A stretch of DNA of 64,000 nucleotides, taken from positions 290,363 through 354,362 of the forward strand of contig NZ_JAJALI010000007.1 of assembly GCF_020523795.1 (NCBI RefSeq), written 5' to 3'. The DNA comes from Ancylobacter sp. Lp-2 (lineage in GTDB: Bacteria > Pseudomonadota > Alphaproteobacteria > Rhizobiales > Xanthobacteraceae). Below are positions 23,382-31,132 of this stretch, piece by piece. A model generated the notes under the pieces. It worked only from the letters and a program-made list of their open reading frames with translations, was not told where the DNA came from and did not search any database. Numbering within the stretch: position 1 is the first letter of the stretch; each line of letters opens with the position of its first letter. A program made the position numbers and the translations under genes.

Positions 23382-24281
23382 TCAGATGCGCTTGGCGAGG
23401 TCGGGAGCCGCCGCCTTGGCCTCGGCGATCAGCGCCGCGACCAGCGGAGTCATCGGCTCTCGGTCCAGCGCCACAAGGCCGATCTGGTGCACGATTTCCG
23501 GTTCGCCGATGGGGATGGAGCGGATCGAGTTGGGGAAGGCGAAGACGTCGGCCAGCGTCTTGGCGACCACGCTCGACCACTGGCCGGTGCGCACATGCGA
23601 CAGGAGGGCGATGGTGGAATTCGCCTCCAGCATCGGTTCGGTGGCCTGGCCGGTCTCGCGCAGTTGCCGGTCGACGATGCGGCGGTTCTGCATGTCCGGG
23701 GTGAGCAGGCACAGCGGCACCCGGGCGATCTCCTCCCAGCTGACCTTCTGCCGGTCGCCGAGCGGTGCGTTCACCGAGGTGAGGAAACGGTAGCCCTCCG
23801 TGTAGAGCGGCACCGTCTTCACCCGGCCGAGCGGGTCGTTGTCGAGATAGGTGACGCCGGCATCCGCCTCGAGATTCTCGATGAGGCGCAGCACCTCGTT
23901 CGAGCTCGCCGAGATCAGGGTGAAGCGCACGTCGCCATGCTTCTGGTGGAACGGCGTCGTCAGCTCGCTCAGCATCGGCATGGCGGTGGGGATGGCGGCG
24001 ATGCGCATGTGGCCGGACAGGCCCTTGCGCAGCGTGGCGATCTCCTGCCGCATGGCGCGGGTGTCGGCGATGATGCGCCGCGCCCATTCCAGCGCCCGCT
24101 CGCCTTCCGGCGTGAAGCCGATGAAGCGCGAGCCGCGCTCGACGAGGCGCACGCCGAGTGCCTCCTCCAGTTGCTTGAGCCCGGCCGACAGTGTCGGCTG
24201 GGTAATGCCGCAGGCTTCGGCGGCGCGGCCGAAATGGCGTTCCTTGGCGAGGGCGAGCAGCAGTTCGAAACGATCGATCAC
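23382..24281 (-). CDS. LysR-family transcriptional regulator
   Basis: A 299-residue LysR regulator. The winged helix is at residues 1-60 ([38 protein letters not shown]) and a periplasmic-binding-protein-like effector domain follows from about 90 ([18 protein letters not shown]). The effector is unknown. The overall sequence resembles LysR proteins found beside formate dehydrogenase operons, but no such genes are here, so I do not name it. Its neighbour rmuC lies upstream on the same strand. A TATC-N6-GATA palindrome in the 110-base gap could be its own operator. Confidence 0.87.
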   Translation of the reverse strand: MIDRFELLLALAKERHFGRAAEACGITQPTLSAGLKQLEEALGVRLVERGSRFIGFTPEGERALEWARRIIADTRAMRQEIATLRKGLSGHMRIAAIPTAMPMLSELTTPFHQKHGDVRFTLISASSNEVLRLIENLEADAGVTYLDNDPLGRVKTVPLYTEGYRFLTSVNAPLGDRQKVSWEEIARVPLCLLTPDMQNRRIVDRQLRETGQATEPMLEANSTIALLSHVRTGQWSSVVAKTLADVFAFPNSIRSIPIGEPEIVHQIGLVALDREPMTPLVAALIAEAKAAAPDLAKRI

Positions 24282-24319
24282 TCGTACGCATTCCCGGCGC
24301 GTGGGCGAAAGCCGTTATG

Positions 24320-24333
24320 TATCAGAGGCGATA
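24320..24333. promoter_or_regulatory. TATC-N6-GATA palindrome upstream of the LysR gene
   Basis: A 14-base inverted repeat, TATCAGAGGCGATA, about 40 bases before the LysR start, with the size and A/T-bounded arms typical of LysR recognition sites. Autoregulation is an inference. Confidence 0.4.
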
Positions 24334-24392
24334 GCTTTTGCGAATTAGACAGTTGAAAAAGGCGATGCTTCGTCGCACCACCCACCCCGGCG

Positions 24393-25568
24393 CTATTCCG
24401 CCGCGCCGCGCAGCCCGGAGGGATCGGCGGCCTCGCCCTCCGGCGGCTCGGAGAACTCCAGCTGGGCGATGCGCCCGCCGCGCCGGGCGATCTTGTCGGC
24501 GGAGGTGAGCGCCTGGGCGACGTCCTCGCTCGCCTGCCCGAAATGCCGGGCGAGGTTGCCGACGCGCTCGCGCAGCCGCTTCACATCCTCCACCAGCGCT
24601 CCGCATTCGGCGCGGATGCGGTCGGCCTGCTCGCGCATGCGGGCATCCTTGGCGATGGCCTGCACCACCTGCACCGCCAGCATCAGCAGCGAGGGCGAGA
24701 CCAGGATCACCCGGGCGCGGAAGGCGCGCTGGATCACCTCGTCGAAATGTTCGTGCAGCTCGGCATAGACCGACTCGGAGGGCACGAACATCAGGGCGAC
24801 GTCCTGCGTCTCGCCGGCTACCAGATAGCGTTCGGCGATGTCGGCGATGTGCTTGCCGACATCCTGCTTCAGCCGGCTCTCTGCCTGCTTGCGCGTCTCC
24901 GCGCTCGCCGCCTCGCGGAAGGCGGTGATCGCTTCCAGCGGGAATTTCGAATCGATCAGCAGCGGCCGGCCGTCGCCGGGCAGGAACACGGCGCAATCGG
25001 CCCGCCTCCCATTGGCCAGCGTGTGCTGGAAGGCGAAGCTGTCGCGCGGCAAGGCATCGGCGATGATCGCCTGCAGCCGTCCCTCGCCGAAGGCGCCGCG
25101 CGCCTGCTTGTTGGCCAGCGTCTCGCGCAGGCTCATCACCTGGCCCGACAGCTCGCCGAGGCTCGCCCGCGCCTGGTCGACCAGGGCCAGCCGCTCGTTG
25201 AGCTTCATCAGGTTCTCGTGCGTCGCCTCATTGGCGCGGGCCAGGCTCTCGCCCATGCGGTAGGAACTGGCGTCGAGCCGCTCGGCCACCGCGCGGGCGA
25301 GTTCGCTCTGCCGATGGGCGAGGAGTTCGCCCATCGACTGTACCCGGCCGGCGGTTTCCGACTGGCTGCGGGCGAGTTCGATCAGCCGGGCCTCCAGCTC
25401 CTCGGCACGCTCGGCCTGCTCGTCCGCCTCGAAGGCGCGGGCGCGCGCCTGCCGCGCCACCGCCACCAGCACGGCGATGAGCAGCAGGAAGGCGAGCGCG
25501 GCGCCGCCGGCCACGAGCTCGGCGAGTGTCACGGCATGCCCGGCGATGACGAACAGAAGCTGATCCAT
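24393..25568 (-). CDS. rmuC: DNA recombination protein RmuC
   Basis: A 391-residue RmuC-family protein. One N-terminal membrane helix (residues about 14-40), a long coiled coil (about 42-150, EADEQAERAEELEARLIELA), then the RmuC nuclease-like domain with ARGAFGEGRLQAIIAD, DSKFPLEAITAFREA, MFVPSESVYAELHEH and VILVSPSLLMLAVQVV. Family members limit inversions at short repeats and act at stalled or broken replication forks. Its start is divergent from the def operon with only 100 bases between. Confidence 0.92.
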   Translation of the reverse strand: MDQLLFVIAGHAVTLAELVAGGAALAFLLLIAVLVAVARQARARAFEADEQAERAEELEARLIELARSQSETAGRVQSMGELLAHRQSELARAVAERLDASSYRMGESLARANEATHENLMKLNERLALVDQARASLGELSGQVMSLRETLANKQARGAFGEGRLQAIIADALPRDSFAFQHTLANGRRADCAVFLPGDGRPLLIDSKFPLEAITAFREAASAETRKQAESRLKQDVGKHIADIAERYLVAGETQDVALMFVPSESVYAELHEHFDEVIQRAFRARVILVSPSLLMLAVQVVQAIAKDARMREQADRIRAECGALVEDVKRLRERVGNLARHFGQASEDVAQALTSADKIARRGGRIAQLEFSEPPEGEAADPSGLRGAAE

Positions 25569-25610
25569 GCTCCGCTTCTAGCAGATTCCGCGTCGTATAC
25601 GAACGAAAAG

Positions 25611-25635
25611 GGAACATCGTGGTTTCGAGACCGTT
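25611..25635 (+). promoter_or_regulatory. EcfG-type promoter of def-fmt
   Basis: GGAAC (25611-25615), exactly 16 bases, CGTT (25632-25635), ending 33 bases before the def ATG at 25669. It is an exact consensus match in a short divergent intergenic gap. Confidence 0.65.
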
Positions 25636-25668
25636 GACCGGCGCGCGCGCGTCGCTTATCTCCCCGGC

Positions 25669-26214
25669 ATGTCCGTACGCCCGCTCGTCATCATCCCCGA
25701 CAACCGCCTGCGCCTCGTCTCCGACCCGATCGTGCGCGTGGATGCGCGCGTGCGCGCGCTCGTCGACGACATGTTCGAGACCATGTACGACGCGCCCGGC
25801 ATCGGCCTCGCCGCCGTGCAGATCGGCGTGCCCGAGCGCATCGTCACCGTCGACGTCGGCAAGCGCCGCGCGAAGGAGGAAGAGGGCGACGAGGAGGGGG
25901 AAAAGAACCCCATCGCGCTGATCAACCCGGAGATCGTGTCCGCCTCCGAGGACGTGTCGGTCTATCAGGAAGGCTGCCTGTCGATCCCCGATTATTACGA
26001 GGACGTCGAGCGGCCGGCGCGCGTCAAGGTGCGCTACATGGACCTCAATGGCGAGATCCAGGAGATCGACGCCGACGGCCTGCTCGCCACCTGCGTGCAG
26101 CACGAGATCGACCATCTCAACGGCGTGCTGTTCATCGACCACATCTCCAAGCTCAAGCGCGACCGGGTGATCAAGAAGTTCACCAAGGCGGCCAAGGAGC
26201 GGGCCACCCGGTAG
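25669..26214 (+). CDS. def: Peptide deformylase
   Basis: A 181-residue metallohydrolase that removes formyl groups from nascent proteins. Motif 1 [10 protein letters not shown] (44-53), motif 2 EGCLS (metal Cys103) and motif 3 QHEIDH (His145, catalytic Glu146, His149) are intact. An acidic insertion ([11 protein letters not shown], about 70-80) interrupts the region before the second motif; similar inserts occur in alphaproteobacterial enzymes. There is no strong ribosome binding site before the ATG. It is first in a def-fmt-GNAT unit. Its upstream EcfG-type element is unexpected for a housekeeping enzyme. Confidence 0.96.
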   Translation: MSVRPLVIIPDNRLRLVSDPIVRVDARVRALVDDMFETMYDAPGIGLAAVQIGVPERIVTVDVGKRRAKEEEGDEEGEKNPIALINPEIVSASEDVSVYQEGCLSIPDYYEDVERPARVKVRYMDLNGEIQEIDADGLLATCVQHEIDHLNGVLFIDHISKLKRDRVIKKFTKAAKERATR

Positions 26215-26269
26215 CGCGGGCGCGACCGATCCGCCTTCCTTCCTTATCTGTTCCGGCGCGGAGACCCTC

Positions 26270-27187
26270 ATGCGTGTCGTCTTCATGGGAACGCCGGATT
26301 TCGCGGTGCCGACCCTGGTCGAGATCGTCGGGGCAGGCCACGAGGTGGTCGCGGCCTATACCCGCGCGCCGGCGGCATCGGGCCGGCGCGGGCTCGATCT
26401 CGTGCCCTCGCCGGTGCACCGCACCGCCGAGCGCTTCGGCATCCCGGTGCTGCATCCCGCCTCGCTGAAGGGCGAGGAGGCCGCGGAGACCTTCGCCGCC
26501 TTCAATGCCGACGTCGCGGTGGTGGTGGCCTATGGCCGCATCCTGCCGCCGGCGATCCTCCAGGCGCCGGCGCTGGGCTGCCTCAACCTGCACGCCTCGC
26601 TGCTGCCGCGCTGGCGCGGCGCCGCGCCGATCCAGCGCGCCATCATGGCGGGCGACAAAGAGACCGGCGTCGCGGCGATGCGGATGGAGGAGGGGCTGGA
26701 CACCGGTCCGGTCGGCCTCGTCGAGCGGGTGACGATCGGCCCGGACATGACCGCCGGCGAGTTGCACGACCGGCTGATGGGGATCGGCGCCGACCTGATG
26801 GGCCGGGCACTGGCGGCGCTGGAGCGCGGCGCGCTCGGCTTCACGCCGCAGCCGGCTGACGGCGTCACCTATGCCGCCAAGATCGACAAAAGCGAGACCC
26901 GCATCGACTGGCGTCGGACGGCGAACGAGGTGCACGATCACATACGCGGGCTGTCGCCGTTTCCCGGCGCCTGGTTCGAGCTCGACGGCGCGCGTGTGAA
27001 GGTGCTGCGCTCGACACGCGGGGAAGGTTCGGGCGCGCCCGGCACCGTGCTGGACGACCGGCTGACCATCGCCTGCGGCGAGGGCGCGGTGCGCCTCGTC
27101 GAGGTGCAGAAAGCCGGCGGCAAGGCGATGCCGGCAGAGGAATTCCTGCGCGGTCACGCGCTGAAGGCGGGCGACGGGGTGGACTGA
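26270..27187 (+). CDS. fmt: Methionyl-tRNA formyltransferase
   Basis: A 305-residue enzyme that formylates initiator Met-tRNA using 10-formyltetrahydrofolate. The N-terminal catalytic domain has [29 protein letters not shown] and the EEGLDTGPV loop; the C-terminal OB-fold domain binds tRNA ([26 protein letters not shown]). It follows def by 55 bases, a classic pair. Its stop overlaps the next ATG by one base. In many genomes truA follows; here a GNAT gene takes that place. Confidence 0.96.
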   Translation: MRVVFMGTPDFAVPTLVEIVGAGHEVVAAYTRAPAASGRRGLDLVPSPVHRTAERFGIPVLHPASLKGEEAAETFAAFNADVAVVVAYGRILPPAILQAPALGCLNLHASLLPRWRGAAPIQRAIMAGDKETGVAAMRMEEGLDTGPVGLVERVTIGPDMTAGELHDRLMGIGADLMGRALAALERGALGFTPQPADGVTYAAKIDKSETRIDWRRTANEVHDHIRGLSPFPGAWFELDGARVKVLRSTRGEGSGAPGTVLDDRLTIACGEGAVRLVEVQKAGGKAMPAEEFLRGHALKAGDGVD

Positions 27188-27630
27188 TGATCCGGGCGGT
27201 GCGGGCGGACGACTACCAGATCTGGCTGCCGCTCTGGCAGGCCTATCTCGCCTTCTACGAGGCGGAATTGCCGGCGCCGGTGACGCGTACCACCTGGGAG
27301 CGGCTGCTCGATCCCGCCGAACCGGTGCATGGTGCGCTCGCCTTCGACGATGAGGGCCGGGCGGTGGGGCTGGTGCAGTGGCTGTTCCACCGCTCGACCT
27401 GGAGCGAGGGCGACGTCTGCTACCTCAACGACCTGTTCGTCGACGCCAGCCAGCGCGGCAAGGGGCTCGGGCGCAAGCTGATCGCTCATGTCCATGCCGA
27501 TGCCACCACGCGCGGCGCGCCGGAGGTCTACTGGCTGACCCACGAGACCAACCTCACCGCGCAGAAGCTCTACAACGCCGTGGCCGAGCGCCCCGGCTTC
27601 ATCCAGTACCGCCAGCTGACCGGCGAATGA
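27187..27630 (+). CDS. GNAT-family N-acetyltransferase
   Basis: A 147-residue acetyltransferase fold protein. The acetyl-CoA loop is visible as LFVDASQRGKGLGRKLIAHV (Q/RxxGxG/A pattern), followed by the Asn/Tyr block WLTHETNLTAQKLYNAVAE. Its start overlaps the fmt stop (TGATG), so it is translated with fmt. The substrate is unknown; small GNATs of this type acetylate amines, antibiotics or N termini. Confidence 0.85.
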   Translation: MIRAVRADDYQIWLPLWQAYLAFYEAELPAPVTRTTWERLLDPAEPVHGALAFDDEGRAVGLVQWLFHRSTWSEGDVCYLNDLFVDASQRGKGLGRKLIAHVHADATTRGAPEVYWLTHETNLTAQKLYNAVAERPGFIQYRQLTGE

Positions 27631-27632
27631 AA

Positions 27633-27657
27633 ACGGGCGCGCCGGAAGCGCGCCCGT
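27633..27657 (-). terminator. Bidirectional terminator between the GNAT and peroxiredoxin genes
   Basis: A 10-bp perfect stem, ACGGGCGCGC with GCGCGCCCGT, loop of 5. On the minus strand it is followed by TTTTCATT, so it ends the peroxiredoxin transcript. It lies only 2 bases past the GNAT stop codon and probably serves that side too. Confidence 0.7.
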
Positions 27658-27732
27658 TCGATCGATGCCGGTCCGGTCGGCACGGAAGCCGGCTGTCCGC
27701 GCCTGCGCCGCCCGGCGCAGCCGGTGCCGGGC

Positions 27733-28368
27733 TTACTTGCCCGGCTGCGGGACCACGCGCAGATAGGGCTTCAGCGTCTTCCAGCCTTCGGGGAACTTCT
27801 CCTTGGCCGCCTCGTCGCTCACCGAGGGGACGATGATGACGTCCTCGCCATTCTGCCAGTTCGCCGGGGTGGCGACGGCGTGTTTGGCGGTCAGCTGCAG
27901 CGAATCGATCACCCGCAGGATCTCGTCGAAGTTGCGGCCCGCGCTCGCCGGATAGGTGAGGGAGAGCTTCAGCTTCTTGTCCGGCCCGACGATGAACACC
28001 GAGCGCACCGTCATGGTGTCCGAGGCGTTGGGGTGGATCATGTCGTAAAGGCCGGAGATCGTGCGGTCCTGATCGGCGATCAGCGGGAAGTTCGGCGCGT
28101 AGCCCTGGGTCTCGGCGATGTCCTGCGACCATTTGGCATGGGCGTCGAGCGGATCGACCGACAGGCCGATCACCTTGACGCCGCGACGATCGAATTCCGG
28201 CTTCAAGCGGGCGACCTGACCGAGCTCGGTGGTGCAGACCGGGGTGAAGTTCTTCGGGTGCGAGAACAGCACGCCCCAGGAATCGCCAAGCCACTCATGG
28301 AACCGGATCGGCCCCTCCGTGGTCTGCGCTTCGAAATCCGGCACGACGTCGCCAAGGCGTATGCTCAT
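27733..28368 (-). CDS. 1-Cys peroxiredoxin (Prx6 type)
   Basis: A 211-residue thiol peroxidase that reduces peroxides in the cytosol. The active-site motif is PKNFTPVCTTE with Thr42 and the peroxidatic Cys45. No resolving cysteine is visible, and the long C-terminal arm (IIVPSVSDEAAKEKFPEGWK) is that of the Prx6 class. Its upstream region contains a perfect 10-bp-arm palindrome likely to bind a regulator. Whether stress control extends to this gene from the EcfG site on the other strand is not clear. Confidence 0.93.
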   Translation of the reverse strand: MSIRLGDVVPDFEAQTTEGPIRFHEWLGDSWGVLFSHPKNFTPVCTTELGQVARLKPEFDRRGVKVIGLSVDPLDAHAKWSQDIAETQGYAPNFPLIADQDRTISGLYDMIHPNASDTMTVRSVFIVGPDKKLKLSLTYPASAGRNFDEILRVIDSLQLTAKHAVATPANWQNGEDVIIVPSVSDEAAKEKFPEGWKTLKPYLRVVPQPGK

Positions 28369-28384
28369 CGGGAGGCTCCAAGCT

Positions 28385-28409
28385 TATATACATGAAAACC
28401 ATGTATATA
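28385..28409. promoter_or_regulatory. Perfect inverted repeat upstream of the peroxiredoxin gene
   Basis: TATATACATG and CATGTATATA face each other across a 5-base AAAAC spacer, directly upstream of the peroxiredoxin start (17 bases away). Such a 25-base A+T-rich palindrome in a G+C-rich genome is a strong operator candidate for a dimeric regulator. The cognate protein is unknown. Confidence 0.65.
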
Positions 28410-28471
28410 TATTATAAACTACGATCCTCGTTCGGGGAAGAACATCGTGGCTTCTACGGTATCGTACGGAG

Positions 28472-28496
28472 GGAACCGATGCCGTAGGATGACGTT
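28472..28496 (+). promoter_or_regulatory. EcfG-type promoter of the lipoprotein gene
   Basis: GGAAC (28472-28476), exactly 16 bases, CGTT (28493-28496), 50 bases before ATG 28546. It is an exact consensus match. Confidence 0.72.
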
Positions 28497-28545
28497 ACTA
28501 GCGGTGGAGACAGGGTGCTTCCGCTGGGTGTTCTGGAGAGAAACA

Positions 28546-28809
28546 ATGATGATGAAGGTTCTTGCCATTTCCGCCGTCGCGCTGAGCCTCGCGGCCTGCA
28601 CGACCACCGAGCGTCGCGCCACGGGTGGCGCGCTGATCGGCGGCGGCACCGGCGCGATCATCGGCGGCATTGCCGGCGGCGGCACCGGCGCGGCGGTTGG
28701 CGGTGCGATCGGCGCCGGCACCGGTGCGCTGATCGGCGCGGCGACCTCGCCGGGCGACTGCTGGGCCCGCGACGCCTATGGCCGGCGGGTGGCGGTTCCC
28801 TGCCGCTGA
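28546..28809 (+). CDS. Small glycine-zipper lipoprotein
   Basis: An 87-residue lipoprotein: signal peptide with lipobox LSLAAC, then a long Gly-rich hydrophobic stretch (GGALIGGGTGAIIGGIAGG and similar repeats) forming a glycine zipper, and a short C-terminal segment with two cysteines (DCWARDAYGRR, VPCR). Proteins of this type sit in the outer membrane or periplasm and are often stress-induced. ATG 28546 has GGAGAG before it; the 33-residue upstream extension would lose the signal peptide. An exact EcfG-type promoter precedes it and a terminator follows. Confidence 0.85.
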   Translation: MMMKVLAISAVALSLAACTTTERRATGGALIGGGTGAIIGGIAGGGTGAAVGGAIGAGTGALIGAATSPGDCWARDAYGRRVAVPCR

Positions 28810-28843
28810 GCGTCCGCGCTTCGACACGGCATACAGTCGACGG

Positions 28844-28864
28844 ACGGCCCCCTCGCGGGGCCGT
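28844..28864 (+). terminator. Terminator after the lipoprotein gene
   Basis: ACGGCCCC and GGGGCCGT form an 8-bp stem with a 5-base loop, followed by TCTCAT. It lies 35 bases past the lipoprotein stop and just before the convergent repressor gene end. Confidence 0.55.
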
Positions 28865-28876
28865 TCTCATGTCGGG

Positions 28877-29524
28877 CTACTGGCTGGCCCACAGGACCCG
28901 GGCGACCCAGGCGATGTCCGCCTCCGGGATGATCTGATCGGGAAGGCCGGGGGAGAGCGGGCGGAGTTCCAGCGTCCGGGCGGTGCGCCGCTTCATCTCG
29001 CGGGCGAGGACCTCGCCCCGGCGGGTGCGGACGATCACCCGGTCGCCGCGCCGGACGGCGGCGGCGGGAGAGACGACGACGATGTCGCCATCGCGATAGA
29101 GCGGCATCATCGCGTCGCCGGCGATTTCCAGCGCATAGGCATGCGCGTCGTCTATGTCGGGAAAGATCGCTTCCTCCCAGCCACTGCCGACCGGCAGCCC
29201 GGCGGCATCGAAGAAGGCGCCGTCGCCGGCCCGGGAGAAGCCGATCAGCGGAAGGGAGCGCCCGACGCTCGCTGGATGGGAAGGCCCGCCCCGCGGACTT
29301 TGCACCAGTTCCATGAAGTCGTCGAGGCTGGCGCCGGTGGCGACGAGGATCTTGGCGATGCTCTCCGTCGACGGCCAGCGGGGCCGTCCGTCCGGCGCCT
29401 CGCGCTTGGAGCGGTTGAAGGTGGTGGCGTCCAGCCCCGCGCGCTTGGCCAATGCCGACGCCGTCAGGCCGTGGCGCTCGGCGAGCCGGTCCACCGCTCG
29501 CCAGATCTGGGCGTGGGTCAGCAT
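28877..29524 (-). CDS. HTH / S24-peptidase-like transcriptional repressor lacking the catalytic serine
   Basis: About 216 residues from ATG 29524 (MLTHAQIWRAVDRLAER). The N-terminal Cro/CI-type helix-turn-helix has GLTASALAKRAGLDATTFNRSKR. The C-terminal LexA/CI S24 fold has the usual block as AGDAMMPLYRDGDIVVV, where the serine of GDSMxP is replaced by Ala (codon GCG). Autocleavage is therefore unlikely, so control may be by ligand or protein binding instead. A TTAAC-ATC-GTTAA palindrome 19 bases upstream suggests autorepression. The regulon is unknown. An upstream TTG at 29536 is a weaker start. Confidence 0.82.
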   Translation of the reverse strand: MLTHAQIWRAVDRLAERHGLTASALAKRAGLDATTFNRSKREAPDGRPRWPSTESIAKILVATGASLDDFMELVQSPRGGPSHPASVGRSLPLIGFSRAGDGAFFDAAGLPVGSGWEEAIFPDIDDAHAYALEIAGDAMMPLYRDGDIVVVSPAAAVRRGDRVIVRTRRGEVLAREMKRRTARTLELRPLSPGLPDQIIPEADIAWVARVLWASQ

Positions 29525-29542
29525 GATGCAATCCAAACGTGT

Positions 29543-29555
29543 TTAACATCGTTAA
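29543..29555. promoter_or_regulatory. Operator-like palindrome of the S24-type repressor
   Basis: TTAAC-ATC-GTTAA is a perfect 13-base inverted repeat, flanked by GTGT and CACA, directly upstream of the repressor start. It is a likely autoregulatory operator. Confidence 0.55.
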
Positions 29556-29693
29556 CACAATCTAAGATTAGGAATTATACCCTATTGCCCGAGCCGTCCA
29601 GTGCCGCTTGCAAGCGAAGCCCCACAGGGCTACAGCCCGAGCGGGCGCCCCCGGCGACGGACACGGCGGCGCCGCGCTCGATGGGGATCGTTC

Positions 29694-30041
29694 ATGGCCG
29701 GCTTGATCTACAAGATCTCCCCGCGCGGGGAGTGGGCGCACGCCGCGGCGGCCGGTCGCTTCGACGGCGCGCCCGTCGATCTTGCCGACGGCTTCATCCA
29801 TTTCTCCACCGCCGCCCAGGTGAAGGAGACCGCGGCCAGGCATTTCGCCAACCAGACCGAACTGGTCCTGGCGGCGATTCGGGTCGAGGCGCTTGATCCG
29901 GCGGCGCTGCGCTGGGAGCCGTCGCGCGGCGGCGACCTGTTTCCGCATCTCTACGCGCCGCTGCCGATGAGCGCGGTCGCCTTCGTCCGCGACCTGCCGC
30001 TCGGGCCGGATGGGGCACACCAATTTGGAGAGCTCGCATGA
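29694..30041 (+). CDS. DUF952 family protein
   Basis: A 115-residue protein of the DUF952 family (fold related to ADP-ribosyltransferases by published structural comparison; function unproven). Family signatures: [53 protein letters not shown] 29694 was preferred because the extra upstream residues are basic low-complexity. It overlaps the pyrD start by four bases (ATGA). The DUF952-pyrD pairing is a recurrent arrangement in Alphaproteobacteria. Confidence 0.88.
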   Translation: MAGLIYKISPRGEWAHAAAAGRFDGAPVDLADGFIHFSTAAQVKETAARHFANQTELVLAAIRVEALDPAALRWEPSRGGDLFPHLYAPLPMSAVAFVRDLPLGPDGAHQFGELA

Positions 30042-31111
30042 GCGCCCTCGATCTCGCCTTGCCGCTCGCCCGGCTGCTCGACCCGGAAACGGCGCATGGG
30101 CTGGCCATTCGCGCGCTCGCCAGCCTGCCGGCGGGGACGCCGGCGCCGGACGATCCCAGCCTCGCGATGCGGGCCTTCGGGCTCGACTTCCCGAATCCGG
30201 TGGGCCTCGCCGCCGGTTTCGACAAGGAAGCCGAGGTGCCGGACGCCATGCTCGGCGTCGGGTTCGGCTTCGTCGAGGTCGGCACCATCACCCCGCGTCC
30301 ACAGCCGGGAAACCCGCGCCCGCGCAATTTCCGCCTCGCCGAGGATCGCGGGGTGATCAACCGCTACGGCTTCAACAGCGGCGGCCAGATGCCGGCGCGC
30401 GAAAGGCTGCGGCTGCGGCGCGGCCGCGACGGCATCGTCGGGGTGAATGTCGGGGCCAACAAGGAGGCGCTGGATCGCGTCGGCGACTATGTCTCCGGCG
30501 TCGAGGCGTTCGCCGAATATGCCAGCTATTTCACCGCCAACGTCTCCTCGCCGAATACGCCGGGCCTGCGCGACCTGCAGGAGGAACGGGCGCTCGACGA
30601 ACTGCTCGCTCGCATGCTGGAGGCGCGCGACCGCTGGGCGCCGGGCGTGCCGCTGCTGCTGAAGATCGCTCCCGATCTCGCCCTGGCGCATCTCGACGCC
30701 GTGGTGCAGGTGGCGCGCCGCCGCAAGGTCGACGGGCTGATCGTCTCCAACACCACCATTTCCCGTCCCGCAAGTCTGCGCGCGCCGCAGCGCAAGGAGA
30801 CCGGCGGCCTCTCCGGCCGGCCGCTGTTCCCGCTGGCGACCCGCATGCTGGCGGAGAGCTATGTGCGGGTGGAGGGGGCGTTCCCGCTGATCGGCGCCGG
30901 CGGTATCGACAGCCCGGAGGCGGCCATCGCCAAGATCGAGGCGGGGGCGACGCTGATCCAGCTCTATTCCGCGCTGGTCTATGAGGGGCTCGGCCTGGTC
31001 GGGCGGATCAAGCAGGGGCTTGCCGCCTATCTCGCCGCCGAGGACCGCTCGTTGTCCGAACTGGTCGGCACGCGGGCGCGGGCGCGCGTCGCCGAGCCGT
31101 TCCCCGGCTAG
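30038..31111 (+). CDS. pyrD: Dihydroorotate dehydrogenase (quinone)
   Basis: A class 2 membrane-associated flavoenzyme of 357 residues that oxidises dihydroorotate to orotate with quinone as acceptor. The N-terminal helices ([21 protein letters not shown]) precede the TIM barrel. FMN and substrate motifs are [48 protein letters not shown] with the catalytic Ser, and NTTISRP. The C terminus has GAGGIDS and [12 protein letters not shown]. It is translationally coupled to the DUF952 gene. Confidence 0.96.
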   Translation: MSALDLALPLARLLDPETAHGLAIRALASLPAGTPAPDDPSLAMRAFGLDFPNPVGLAAGFDKEAEVPDAMLGVGFGFVEVGTITPRPQPGNPRPRNFRLAEDRGVINRYGFNSGGQMPARERLRLRRGRDGIVGVNVGANKEALDRVGDYVSGVEAFAEYASYFTANVSSPNTPGLRDLQEERALDELLARMLEARDRWAPGVPLLLKIAPDLALAHLDAVVQVARRRKVDGLIVSNTTISRPASLRAPQRKETGGLSGRPLFPLATRMLAESYVRVEGAFPLIGAGGIDSPEAAIAKIEAGATLIQLYSALVYEGLGLVGRIKQGLAAYLAAEDRSLSELVGTRARARVAEPFPG

Positions 31112-31132
31112 GGACGGCGAGCCTTTCCCCGG

